Assembly: GCA_021397835.1 (NCBI GenBank)
Contig: JAJFZO010000659.1
Coordinates: forward strand, 1,612,501 to 1,676,500
DNA: 64,000 bases
Reading direction: 5' to 3'
DNA from: Moringa oleifera
Lineage: Eukaryota; Streptophyta; Magnoliopsida; Brassicales; Moringaceae
The translations under genes were made by a program, and so were the position numbers. The first letter of the stretch is position 1. The number at the start of each line of letters is the position of its first letter. Shown here one piece after another: positions 25,440 to 37,545 of this stretch. The notes beneath the pieces were generated by a model. It was given only the letters and a program-made list of their open reading frames with translations, was not told where the DNA came from and searched no databases.

Positions 25440-25880
25440 AAAACGTCAACACATATATTGACACACCAAAATTTATTTATTTCATCAACACACTAAAACA
25501 TTAACATATATACCAACAAACACCAACATATCAATTTTATCATCACATTAATATACTGATTCTATCAACAAATCAACACACTAATTCTATTTATTCCATT
25601 AACACACCAACATATTACCAACAAATCAATATACTAATTTTATCTGTTTCATTAACACACTAACATATATAGCAATAACACAATTTTTTCCATTCCATAC
25701 ATAACAACCTACACCAATAGATATCAACACAGACTAACACAGTAGTTAGTCAATTCCATCAACACACCAAACACTAATTCCATCAACTAACCAACATATC
25801 AATATGTCAATTCAGTCGATACATCAATACACTAATTCATCAACAAACCAACACTTCGATAAATTTTTATCATGACTTCT
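25440..25880. repeat. Degenerate CA-rich minisatellite, period about 53 bp
   Basis: Phrases such as CAACAAATCAACACACTAATT and CCATTAACACACCAACATATT recur. The clearest pair starts at 25566 and 25619 (offset 53). Copies outside that pair are strongly diverged. Confidence 0.6.
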
Positions 25881-26653
25881 TTCGTCACAATATACTTCAA
25901 TATAACACACATTTCTCCATCATATTTAAGCTATAGTAAATTATAAGTTTCATTCAAAGAAACATTCATATATATATATATATATTCAATACATGAGAAA
26001 ATTTAATTTATAAATTAAAACTATTTTTACAAAGTACAAATGCTTACTGTTCCTAATAACTCTTTCATGTCCTTAAAAAAAATTTAAGCACTAGTTTTAC
26101 ACTTCTACCTAAACTTTAACATGATGCTCTATATATATTACACAAATTTTACTTAATATCATCAAGTTTTGACTAAGTGTAAGTGTCAATATTCATCAGT
26201 TATATATACAAAAATTAAAAAATTTAGGACAATTGATGAATGTATAATAGTATTCAAATCATTTATATAGATAATTATTTAAAAAATTATTATTTTCATG
26301 TATGAGGCATCATAATTACATTGGTTAATGAAGTCTCTTATGTATTTCATTGCACAGTATCCATGTTCATGATTAGAGTTGATGTGGACATTGTAGTAAC
26401 ATGATTCAAATATTATATATATCTTGTCCAGAAAGCAAACTTATCCACATACAATTCTACGTATACATATCTTAGCAACAAGACTTTTCATCTACTACTC
26501 GGCGATATGTCTATTACCAAGAACATTAAAAAAGAATTGACAATAGAAAATAATTATAAATCTTGAAAATCTAACTACTAATAGTAAAAATAATATAACT
26601 CACGTTGACATGAGTAATTCCAATTCAGCTCGAGAACATACCTTAATGGCATC
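25881..26653. other. AT-rich intergenic DNA
   Basis: No gene seen. A short (TA)n run lies near 25970-25984. Confidence 0.5.
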
Positions 26654-27352
26654 TTTGGTTCATGGACTGGAATAAAGACGAAATAGAATAAGTATTTTTT
26701 ACTAATAGAAAAGAAGAAAAATAGAAAAGAATAAGATTTATTATGTTTGGTTCATTGAAATTGAATTAAATATGAACTCATTTTCATGTGTTTGATTTTT
26801 TTTAAAATAAGATAGGAAAGTAATTGAAACAAGTTTTAAAAACTAGTATATCGTTCAACTAAATTAATTATAGTTTAATTGAATTTTTATAGATTTTTTA
26901 TTAAAATAACATTAATTAATAAATATTTTATAATAATAACAAATTACTATAAAAATAGTATTAACTAAATAATATGTTAATAATTATTTTTTATTTTTAA
27001 ATATTAATATGATAAAACATAAAGTTAATATGAATTAATATTTTAATGATAATAATATTTTTTCTTTTTTTTATAAATTATTTAAAAATAAAAAAGATAA
27101 AGTTGTTATATGTATATGATAGTAATCTAGGAATTTTATCAAGGGTATGCCAAGAAAAAAAAAGTATAACAATTTCTTGTTTTTATGGAATCGGTATTCC
27201 GAGAGCTTACTTTGAAATAACTATTTTGGGTTTTTAAGAAATAGAAATTCTTAAAAAAAATTACAATTTCTTGATAAAAATGAATCAAATGATGAAAAAG
27301 TAATTTTGTGTGGAATAAGGTAGAAAAAAATTTGATATTTTCATGAACCAAA
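26654..27352. mobile_element. MITE-like element with TTTGGTTCATG terminal inverted repeats
   Basis: The left terminus TTTGGTTCATG (26654-26664) has its exact inverse CATGAACCAAA at 27342-27352. An internal GTTTGGTTCATTGAAATTGAA near 26740 echoes the terminus. About 700 bp, AT-rich. Small frames inside (27046-27237, 27139-27417) show no protein motif. This terminus type is common in plant non-autonomous DNA elements. No clear target duplication was found. Confidence 0.6.
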
Positions 27353-28379
27353 CATACTGTAAGGATAAAAAATTGCACATGTGAATGCTCGACGATCACC
27401 AACATCCAATACTTCATAAATTATTAAGAAATTTAAACTATTTTTTTATCTAAATAATATAAATAAAAGTTAAAGTTAATATTTACGCGAGATTAAATGG
27501 GAAGGCCACTACTCCTTTGTCATATGGTTGTGTCAATCCACTTGCAGTATGGTGAGTTTACTTTACTATCTACTGATGATTTAATCTACTCATATTTTTA
27601 TTTTTTAATTAATTGTAAACTAGTTTCTAATGACTTGCCTCTTTGAATTTTAAATAATTTGATAATTTGTTATTAAAATTTTAAGCAAACATCCAAGGAT
27701 ATGACTAAATTTAGTCATAATTTAAATAATGATATAAAATCATCATTCAACAAATTTGAAGATTAATTAAAAGTACATGATTTACAATACAACGTATTTA
27801 ATGTTTTATACATGCAGCCCAAACTCTAAAGGTAAGTGATCCTATACCATTTAGAAATATATACTTATGTGAAGTACAACATCATAAGCCATTGTTCACT
27901 TTATTTTGTAAAAATTTCTGTAGTATATCCTCATAAGTTTTCAAGTACAGAACATGTATAGATATGAATTGGTGTTTTTAATTGAAATAATTGAAATACA
28001 CACATATCCATTAGTATATTCTTTAATAGAGATATTACACAATATATATACAAAATAAATTGAATAATAATCTATATGTGTCATGTGTCACAGAAAAATG
28101 CCATATTCCTAAACTGTCTAATCTAAACAATTCAAGAATTATTATTGAATACTTTATTTTAATACAAGTGGGAACACTTGAGCAATAATAAATATTTACT
28201 AACAATTTTTAAATAATGTATCTAAAAGATATGCATTAAAACTAACTTTATTAATAGTGATACTTGATCATTATGATATAATTGATTAACACATAATTAA
28301 ATTTCTTTAATATAAATAATAATCATCTAATATAATTATTTAATTACTACTAAAAAATCTAATTAACATATATATACTA
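27353..28379. other. AT-rich intergenic DNA
   Basis: No supported gene or clear repeat. Confidence 0.5.
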
Positions 28380-29240
28380 ACAATATTTAAAAATTAAAAA
28401 TTAAATTATAATTACAATAGTTGTTTAATTATATTTATAATAAAAATTAACTAATTTACTTATATTCAAATCTAAATAATTTATTTATCTTAAATTAACA
28501 TTTAATTAAACCTTTAAAAGTAAATAATCAAACCAATCAACTCAGTAATCATAATAAACAAATTCTTAATTAACAAATAAAATTAACAACATCAATATTC
28601 TTATTTAAAATCACTCTTCAACTGACATAAAATTAATTCCGAATCTAATTACAATTAAAACATTTGATTAACATACTAAGAATAATTAACAATTAAATAT
28701 TCAAATCTCATTATAACTAACATATGATTATATTTACATTAACAATTATCATCTAACCAATTTAATTTTCATAAAAATCTAATTAAATTATTTATCTCAA
28801 ATTATAATCTAATTAAACTATTAATCTAACTAATCTAACATAAACTTAATTTATTATCATCTAATTACAACTTCAACATTTAATTAACATACTAACAACA
28901 ATTAACAATTAAAAATTAAAAACTAATCACAACTAACATATAATTACATCTACACTCATAATTAACATCTAACTAGTCTAATTTTCATAAAAATCTAATT
29001 AAATTATTTACCTCAAATTAGAATCTAATTGAACTATTAATCTAACTAATCTAATATAAATTTAATTTATTATCATCTAATTACAACAACAATATTTAAT
29101 TAACATGCTAATATTACTTAATTATTAAAAATTAAAAACTGATTACAATTAACATATAATTGGATCTACATTACAACAACAATATTCATATATACTAACA
29201 ATTTAATTAATTAACAAATAAAAAAAATAATTATAAATTA
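28380..29240. repeat. AT-rich tandem array, period about 216 bp
   Basis: TTAATCTAACTAATCTAA occurs at 28821 and 29037 (offset 216). The phrase ATCTAATTACAA..CATTTAATTAACATAC occurs near 28640, 28857 and 29072. Related but more diverged blocks continue inside the neighbouring element (about 29640-30560). Confidence 0.75.
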
Positions 29241-29294
29241 ACCCAAATATCTCACCATTGTTGGAAATGTAGTCGCAGGTGAAGAGTGGGTGAT

Positions 29295-32200
29295 CACTAT
29301 GAAAAAATTCAGATTTAGTGACCGATAAATCCGTCACTAAATTAAAACAATCGATCACTAAAATTTTTAGTGACATATTAATGACAGATAAAATTGATAG
29401 ATAAAATTATTATTGTGAAAAAAATTAACGTTTGAATTTTATATTTGTCGCTAATTAACAATAGATTAGTGACAAATAAATATCTGTTACTAAATTAGTG
29501 ACACAAACAAAAATCTATTGTTAAACTTTAATAATAGATATACGTCCATCGCTATTTTAGCGACTGATGTAAGTCTATCGCTAACTAATGATCGATATTT
29601 ATCTATCATTAAATTGGTGACCGATAGACATCTATTACTATTTTAGATTATAACTAATTAATATATAATTACATTTACATTAACAACATTAATTTAATTT
29701 TTTTAAAAATTAATTAAATTATTTATCATACTTAAATTGCAATATCTAATTAAAATATTATCTAAATTTAACAGAAACTAAAATTTAGTAACAGATAAAA
29801 TTAAAAACTGCGAAATGTAATCAACATCAAATTAACTAATATAAATTTCAAAAAAATCTAACTTAATTATTTATCATAAATTATAATATCTAATTAAACT
29901 ATTATCTAAATCTAATATAAACTAAATTTATTTTTTAAAAAATTAACAACTCCAAAATTTAATCAACATCTAAGTAAATTAATTTTCATGAAAATCTAAT
30001 TAATTAAATTATTTATGTCATGAAATTATAATGATTTTAAATTATTATCTATCTAATCAATAACAAATTAACTAATTTTATTAACTAATAAAATTAACAA
30101 TTATAAAATTTAATTAACATGTAACTAATTTAAATTTTATAAAAATCTAATTAAATTATTTATCTCAAATTATATTCCAATTAAACTGTTATCCATCTAA
30201 TTTAATATAAACAAAATTTTTAATTAACCTATAAAATTAACAATTACAGAAGTTAATTAATATCTAACTAATTTAAATTTCATAAAACTCTGATTAAATT
30301 GTTTGTCTTAAATTACAAACTAATTAGATTATTTTCTAAATAATCTAACATAAACTAAATTTATTAACGAATGAAATTAGCAATTATAAAATTTAATAAA
30401 TATCTAACTAAATTAAATTTCATAAAAATATAACTAAAATATTTATCTTAAATTACAACTAAATTCAAAAATTACCTAATAATATACCATAAATTAAATT
30501 TATTAAAAAATAAATAACTAAAAAATTTATTTAAAATCTAAATAATTTCTATAATTACCTAATCTAATTACAATATTCCTATATAAGATTTTTTAACCAT
30601 CAATATTATCATCAATAAAAATTTTAACAATTAATTGCATAAATTATCAAGTAAAGAGAGCAACCTCGCGATATGACTGTTCACAGTGAAGAAAATAGAG
30701 AAGAAAATGGCACAGACCAAGAACTCAAGCAAGGAGAGAGTGATATCACATATGGATCTGAGACAGCAAGATAAATAAGGGAACGAGAGTGGAGCTCATG
30801 GGTAAAAAAAAAATTTGAGGAATCTGCGTAAAGACAAATGCAGAGACAACAATTAAGTTAAAGGGGAAAGAAAGGGAGAGAAAAGGAAAAAGATTAAAAA
30901 GACAGAAGCAGAGGTAGCAATACAAATGGAGGGAAAGGAAACGATGCTCACGCAAAAGGAAAAAAAAGTTAGGGCTTCAACTTATGATCTTCTAGCGACA
31001 GAAGTAATTGGTGGTTGCTAAAAGTGAAATCCAACGACCGAAGTCAAGTCCATCGTTGCCTTGACAGTAAAAGTAAAATCAAGCGAAGGCATTGCTGCCT
31101 TCGTGATCATGCATGGACGCTTTCACGGCAGCCATGGCCACCACCTTTAAAGGCCATGGCTGCCAACTTCGAATGCCACAACTTCCTTCGCACGTGGCCA
31201 TGGCTACTTTTACGGCCATACATGGATGCTTTCACGGTGGACATGGCCACCTTCGTTGGCCATGCATGGACGCTTTCGCGATGAGTATGGCTGCCTTCAC
31301 GACCATGCACGGAGGCTTTTGTGGTAGCCATAGCTACCTTTACGATCACGACTGGCTCTATTGCGGCCATGGCAACTGCCTTTGAAGGCCATGGTAACCG
31401 CTTTTGAAGGCCATGGCTGCCTTCGTGGGTGGCCATGGCAGTAACCTTCGAAGGCCATTTGTTTACCTTCGTGGCCATGGTTGCCACCTTCGAAGTCTAT
31501 GGCTGCCTCCTTTGTGGCCACTGCAGTCACCTTCGAAGGCCATGACTGTACCCATGCATGGCTACCTTGGAATTAAGGTAGGAAGCTCACGGCCATGCAT
31601 GGCTACCATCGAAAGAGTAAGTTGGCGACTAGCTTACTTTTGCGGTGGTCATGCATGGCTGCCTTCGAAGGCCTGATAACCAACTTACATGGGTACCTCA
31701 GAAAGAGGCAAGTTGGCAGCAAGCTAGCAACCATGCATGACTGCCTTCGACGGTGGCAATTTGGCTGCCAGCTTATTTCTGCGATGGCCATGCATGGCTG
31801 CCTTTGAAGGTGGCATGTTGGCGGCCAACTTGCTCTTACGAGGGCCATGCATGGCTGCCTTTGAAGGTAATGAGCTGGCGGCCAGCTTGCTTTTGCGGTC
31901 GATGGCCATGCATGGTGCCTTTAACGGCAAGAATCAATGGCTAGCTTGCTACCTCAACAGCCATGCGTGGTCGCCTTCGAAGGTGGCCAACTTGCTTTTG
32001 CGGTGGCCATACATGGCTGCCTTTGAAGGCAGCAAGCTGGCTACCATTGCTGCCTTCGAAGGCAATAATTAAGTTTGTAGCCATGGCTTCCTCTGAAGGC
32101 AGCAAGGTTGCAACCTTACTGACTATCCATGAGGTGGTTGCTAGGCTGCATTGGCTACATAGTGATCGAAACTTTGTAGTCACTAGATCTTTGATTAGCA

Positions 32201-32432
32201 GCTGAATAAAAATTTGATCTTAGGTTGATTAAAAATTAATATAAATGAATTAAAAATAAATTTAGTGATGAAAATAGCGTATGTCACTAATGTATGTTGT
32301 TAATTTGTCATAATTTCGTCGTTATGTTAAAATTTTTATTTTACAACAAATCTACCACTATTTTATCATTGTTTAGTGACTGATTTTATTTGTTGCTCTA
32401 TTGTGTCATTATTTTTAATTTTTTTTGTAATG
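29295..32432. mobile_element. CACTA-like (En/Spm-type) non-autonomous element with GAT target duplication
   Basis: The left terminus CACTATGAAAAAATTC starts at 29295. The right terminus, reverse-complemented CATTACAAAAAAAATT, ends at 32432. Both are flanked by GAT (29292-29294 and 32433-32435), fitting the 3-bp duplication of this superfamily. Subterminal regions hold many copies of a TTTAGTGACNGAT-like motif in both orientations (29310-29640 and 32250-32400), another hallmark. No transposase is visible in the 3138 bp. The interior holds AT-rich repeats, then a leader-like A/G-rich stretch (30650-31000), then the GC-rich minisatellite at 31090-32110. Confidence 0.75.
31090..32110. repeat. GC-rich coding-like minisatellite (GCCATGCATGGCTGCCTT... 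unit)
   Basis: The unit GCCATGCATGGCTGCCTTCG is repeated with occurrences near 31593, 31650, 31731, 31788, 31845, 31906, 31960 and 32006. The typical step is 57 bp, i.e. 19 codons. 31100-31560 holds shorter, more scrambled versions. Because steps are often multiples of three, overlapping frames stay open on both strands (for example MAAFEG- or AWLPSK-type repeats). These look like by-products of the repeat rather than genes. The block stands out as GC-rich in AT-rich surroundings. Confidence 0.85.
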
Positions 32433-32435
32433 GAT

Positions 32436-33355
32436 GGTGATGGCTAGTCTATGATGCATAATGATGTAGTTACATTGGATATACAACCAATACCTAAATA
32501 CCCAAAGAGAAAGTAAAGAGATCGAAGGAGAAGAGATGATTTTTTACATTTATGTCTTTTTCAACGATATTTTTTTCAAGGAGACGATGGAGGCGAATAG
32601 GGCAGCTATAGTCTAAGAGAGTTATAGAGAGAGATACAGTTACAAGAGAGATAAATCTGCACATAAAGATAGGAAGGGCGGATTGTGCTCATGGGAAAGA
32701 AAAAAAAAAAAACTAGGGCATATGCCCTAATTTTATACCCCTCTAGCGGCTATAGCGACTACCATTAGTGATCGTCACGTTAACAATCACTACTAATAGT
32801 AATCATTAAGCTTTAGGTAGAAATCCAAAACTGAAAAGCAATTTAGTTGTAGCTAATGGTGGCCATGTTGGCAGTTATTAGGCCTTGAGTGCACCCCCGA
32901 GACATGTTACTTGCCAAGCGACCCACCTTAAGGTTGGTTACTAGTTGGCTAACGTCGACTAACATGGTCGTCATTAGACCTTGGGTCAATGCCCAAGGCA
33001 CATAGAGTGCCTAATGATGCCCTTCGTTACGGTCGCTAGTTCCTAAAGATAGTCTAATGGTGATCACTACTCTTTCATCTTGTGAACACCAATTTAATTA
33101 GCCACTAAATCTACAGCTTTTCCTTAGTTTAATGATCAAATTCCTATTTATCATTCATTTTTCAAAAACAAATAATATAAATTGATTGAAAATAAATTTA
33201 ATGAGTCCATTTTTATTTGTCGCTAAATTTTGTTATTAATCTGTGAATAATTAGTCATTAGTAGAATTTTTAGTTTTGTAACAATTCTTTTACTAATTTA
33301 TCATTATCTAATGATTGATTACCTCTGTTGCTAATTCCAATCGTTTTTCTTTTTG
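32436..33355. mobile_element. 3' part of a second, related CACTA-like element
   Basis: 33150-33355 is alignable with the right end of the 29295-32432 element: TTTAT..GTCGCTAAATTTTGTTA, TAGAATTTTTAGTTTTGTAACA, CTCTGTTGCTAATT. Upstream, GTGCTCATGGGAAAG plus poly(A) and CTCTAGCGGC (32685-32755) parallel GAGCTCATGGGTAAA and TCTAGCGACAG in the inner element (30790-31000). The sequence between (32740-33110) is moderately GC-rich and differs from the inner minisatellite. The left end was not found; it may lie beyond the insertion in the 28.4-29.3 kb AT array. Confidence 0.5.
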
Positions 33356-34434
33356 AAATTTTCTTGGAGTAAAAAACACATATCCATTAACACATTACCC
33401 ATGTTACTCTCTCTCTAAAAAAAATCGTTTCTCTCACAATTAAAACAAGCACAAATTGTATGTGCTTTATGGGTCAAGGTAACTGTTCAAATTTATATCT
33501 ATTTGTTATGAAATGATATTTCTCTTTTGTTATTAATATCATTCTTTTGCCTTTTAGTTTGCATGTATGCTTCAAGGATTATTAATTGTTCTTTCTCACC
33601 ACTTACTTTGCTCTTTTTACATAAAGGTATTTTTGTGCTCTTGATGCATAAACCATAAGCCACCTTCTACGCCATGAAATATTCTTTATGGAGTTTTTGG
33701 TTCTAACTATTTGTTAAAAAGATCTTTTATGATTGGTCATTTATTGTTTTTCTATATGCAATTAATGAAATATGTGATGAGTATATTTTGATGTCAATAT
33801 GTTTATGTTTGTTTCTCCAAGTATAGTGGAGAAGGAAATGGAAAGTAGGAATTAAATGTGCAAGGGTTGACTAACCATTGTTAACTTTGAAAGCAAAACT
33901 AACTCATGACAGGAAGAAGTATTTTGTGACATTTTTTCCAAACACAAGGAGATATGCTACCTATTTGATCAATTGCTGAGTTTCCAAAACTAGTTGGATA
34001 TAGGATACATTAAGTGGATATAAAATGGTTACAGATCTAACCTATTGAATGCGATTACATAATGCAAAAGCTAGCTGTTGCCATGCTAAATATCGTCGAT
34101 CAGTTTCATTTTGAAGTAAACCCTCTCTCCAAGCAAAAAGAGGAACAAAATTAAAGATTTTTTGATGTAAACCTCGCCTTTATATTTGTCTTGTTATTTA
34201 GTTCATCTTTATTTTTGCCATAAGCCGTGTCAAACTTATGGAGGCTTTGATAGAGATTACTCATGATATAGGGGTGTGGAAGGAATTTGCTATAGAGGCT
34301 TTTCATTATAGTGGGTATTCTGATGTTGGAAGAAAGCTTTTGAGATAGTGTTTTAGACTTCTCATTCTCTTTTCATATTAATATGCCTTAAGAAATGTTA
34401 TGGTATATTACTACTAAATTAATTGATACGCATA

Positions 34435-34472
<38 letters not shown>

Positions 34473-35146
34473 ACTATGTATCTATTACATGTGCCTATAT
34501 TATATGCATGCTAATATCACATCCAATATTAGCATAGCATAAACTCATAAGTAATGTTGATAGGGATGTGCCTAGTAATATCAAATGGTTTTGATCTAAT
34601 AACATGTTTGAAAATGGACAATATTGGTGGACAATAATGTTGAAAACATAAGTAAGTCCGTCGTTGTATAATGAAATGCCTATCTTCCAAGTTATAAGAC
34701 TTAATTCCTTTTTATTTTGAACATGAAAATTGCTTAAAATATATATTGGACATGCATTTATTACAAAATCATTAGGATATATAGTTGTTAAATAGGTTTA
34801 AATGACTATAAAGATATGGACCTGGGGGCAGTTGATTGGCAAATAATTTATTTCTTCTTCTTTTTTTTTTTAAAATATATAATGAATAATAATACAAGGT
34901 TTGGGTTTGTCTTGCCGATTATTAACGATTTACATTCAAGGCATTGTGAAGTGAGTTGGCTGTTAGAACTACCACATTAGTGTGAATAAGCTTATGATAG
35001 TTCTATCCAGATTATCTCTAATTTAATGCATATGCTATTTCTTTATAGCTTATAGTTTAGATGCATCTAGTTTATTTTATCATATTTATTTTTGGACATT
35101 AAAGATTGATCAAACTTATCTTATGTTTTTTGTTTTATAAAAAGTA
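33356..35146. other. Intergenic DNA, no supported gene
   Basis: Mixed-composition sequence with no long frame and no motif recognised on either strand; holds one AT microsatellite. Confidence 0.5.
34434..34471. repeat. (AT)n microsatellite
   Basis: About 19 AT dinucleotides between GCATATGC-like flanks. Confidence 0.95.
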
Positions 35147-35645
35147 TATAAAATTTTAATATTTATTTTATATTACTAATCAAATCCTTAAATTTAAAAA
35201 GTGACAAATCCAAATCTAACATATTAATTTGGTCCAAATTAGATCCTAACTCAAATGATTATAAAAAATTAATAGTATGTTCATGGTTGAAATGTCTCAA
35301 AAATGATTTAAATAAATTATTCACTCTACTTAGGGTTCATTTCTCAAATTTTAATATTTTTGATTCAATATTTATTTTTTTTTTGTAAATTTTAAAATTT
35401 TGATAGTGAATTTAAAAAATATATATTTTCAGTACTTAAAAATTTTAATTTTTTTTTGTAATGATATCTATGAAAAATTTTAAGTCAAAATTCATTGTAT
35501 AATCCTTAATTTGAATATTTTTAATTGCTAAATTTTTTTGGTAGAGTTCAATTTGATCTAAAATGATATATCAGTGTTCATTTTATCATTTTTTAAATGT
35601 GAAAGTTTGATTGATAACATAAAGTAAATATTAAGATTTGATATA
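35147..35645. mobile_element. AT-rich MITE-like element with long terminal inverted repeats (copy 3 of 3)
   Basis: Colinear with 8777-9293. The left end TATAAAATTTTAATATTTAT and the reverse-complemented right end TATATCAAATCTTAATATTTA match for about 60 bp. The middle shares GTCTCAAAAATGAT and TTTTAAGTCAAAATTCATTG with the other copies. Confidence 0.65.
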
Positions 35646-36177
35646 AATTTTATTTTATGATGATGATTATTACTGTTATTATTATTATTATGTGCATATG
35701 CTTATCCATTTATATGTGTGCATCATAAAATAGTAATGCGTATACAAGAACTTGATTTGCAAAATTTTATTTTAAGTTACTTTATATTCTTACCCATTTA
35801 TATTGTGTTTTGAATATTGTATTTGTCTTCATGTCTTTTATATTAATGTAGTTCAATTAACCTATATTGGAAAACTTATTTTATTTAGCCATGCTAATAT
35901 TATGACCATTTTGTTCGAATTTTGCATTATGTTAAGGCCACGAATTTGTTTGACTCGTTATGCATTTATTTCTACTCAATGAAATCTCACCTCTCCTTTT
36001 TTGACAATTATTTTATGCAAATGATTGTGCGGTAGCACATAAACTCTGACTAGCTAAAACATTCATTTCACTTTTGGATACAAAGATGTCACGATGCACA
36101 TAACGGTCAAACAATTGAATTGCTGAAGAGAGTATTACTTTCTTCATGGTTACCCATCCATGTTAAATGTTCATAGG
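35646..36177. other. Intergenic DNA, no gene seen
   Basis: No reading frame or repeat of note. Confidence 0.5.
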
Positions 36178-36764
36178 CTGGTGTGTAGACCTGACCACGG
36201 TTCGGGTTCGGTTCGGTTTCGATTCCGAACCGTCAGTTCAAGGTTCGTGATTAGAATGAACCGGAACCGAAACCGTTAAGTTACGGTTTCGGTTAAGGTC
36301 CGGTTCAAAAGCGATTCAGGTTCGGTTCAAATTTCGGTTCATATACGGTTCAAGTTTCGGTTCAGTTTTGGTTTTGGTTTATATTTTAATTATAAATATA
36401 CTATTTTTATTTTAATTTTAAATTTTTAATAAAATTAAAAATAAAAATAATCATACTTTTATTGAAATATATATTTTAAAATTAAAATTATTTTTAAAAT
36501 TTTTAAAATTAATTTTTAAATTAAAATTTTTAATATTTTAAAAATTAATTTAATTAGAAACCGAACCGAAACCGTCGGTTTTGAACCGTCGGTTTCGGTT
36601 CCGGTTCAAAATTTATATGAACCGTAACCGAACCATTTTCAAAATAGTTTCGGTTACTGTTTAAAACCGAAACCGTTTATATCGGTTCCGATTCGGTTCA
36701 AAACCTTAAGATTACAGTTCGGTTCATCGGTTTTAACCGAATCGCGGTCAGGTCTACTGGTGTG
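36178..36764. mobile_element. hAT-type MITE with perfect 8-bp target duplication
   Basis: CTGGTGTG at 36178-36185 and again at 36757-36764 flanks the element. Termini are TAGACCTGACCACGGTTCGG and, inverted, TAGACCTGACCGCGATTCGG. The 571-bp body has dense GGTTCGGTTC/GAACCGAAAC motifs at both sides around an AT-rich middle, so it can fold back on itself. An 8-bp duplication fits hAT transposition. No coding capacity. Confidence 0.92.
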
Positions 36765-37242
36765 TCGATATGTGGAAAGCAACATCCATACTTAATGTTG
36801 TTTGACCTTTTTTTTTTATTGAAAAACATGTACTTATATTATATATCTAATAGTAATAAGATACATTTCATTCATACATATAATTAGTTTTAAAAAAATT
36901 ATAATTTTTAATTTTTAATTTCTTACTTAGCAAATTCTAGGAAAAAACATCACATCATTTGCCATGCGATTAAAAAAACAAATACTGTTATCTTGAAAAT
37001 TTCAAATTATGCAAGCTTGGCTTCAAAAATTGGGAATAAAGAGAAAGGTAATTTATTTAAAAAAACATAAAATTTAAGTGATTAATAAAATCTAATCTCA
37101 ATTTTAAATTTATTTATTTTTAAGTTTTTTAATTATAAAAAGAATTAATTATTCGTACATATAAGTTTTATTTTTTATTCTATTATGTTATAATTATTTC
37201 TCTTTTTCACTTTCTTTCTCTCACCTCTCTTTTATTCATCAA

Positions 37243-37277
<35 letters not shown>

Positions 37278-37307
37278 TTTAGTTAATATCTTTAGCATTC
37301 ATATATT
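36765..37307. other. AT-rich spacer with (AT)n microsatellite
   Basis: No gene. An AT dinucleotide run lies near 37248-37275, just before the LTR. Confidence 0.6.
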
Positions 37308-37545
37308 TGTAGACACCATTTTGCAGCAAATGCTGTAGCATTCTGCAGCAAGGCTGGAATTGTTCCAGCTGTATTGTGCAGCGATGTTGCAACATTTTAT
37401 AATATTGCAGCTGCATTTTGCAACATATGCTGCAATGCTGCAAGTGCTGTTGCTGCAATGCTGTAATACTACCAATGCTACAATGCTGCTAATGCTGTAG
37501 CTACAAGGCAACATTATAGCTACCTACTGCTGCATTAAATGGAGG

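Noticed and set aside
31107..31487. 126-codon and several other frames in the GC-rich block
   Set aside because: They arise in many frames and both strands from short repeats whose step is a multiple of three; no domain and no promoter context.
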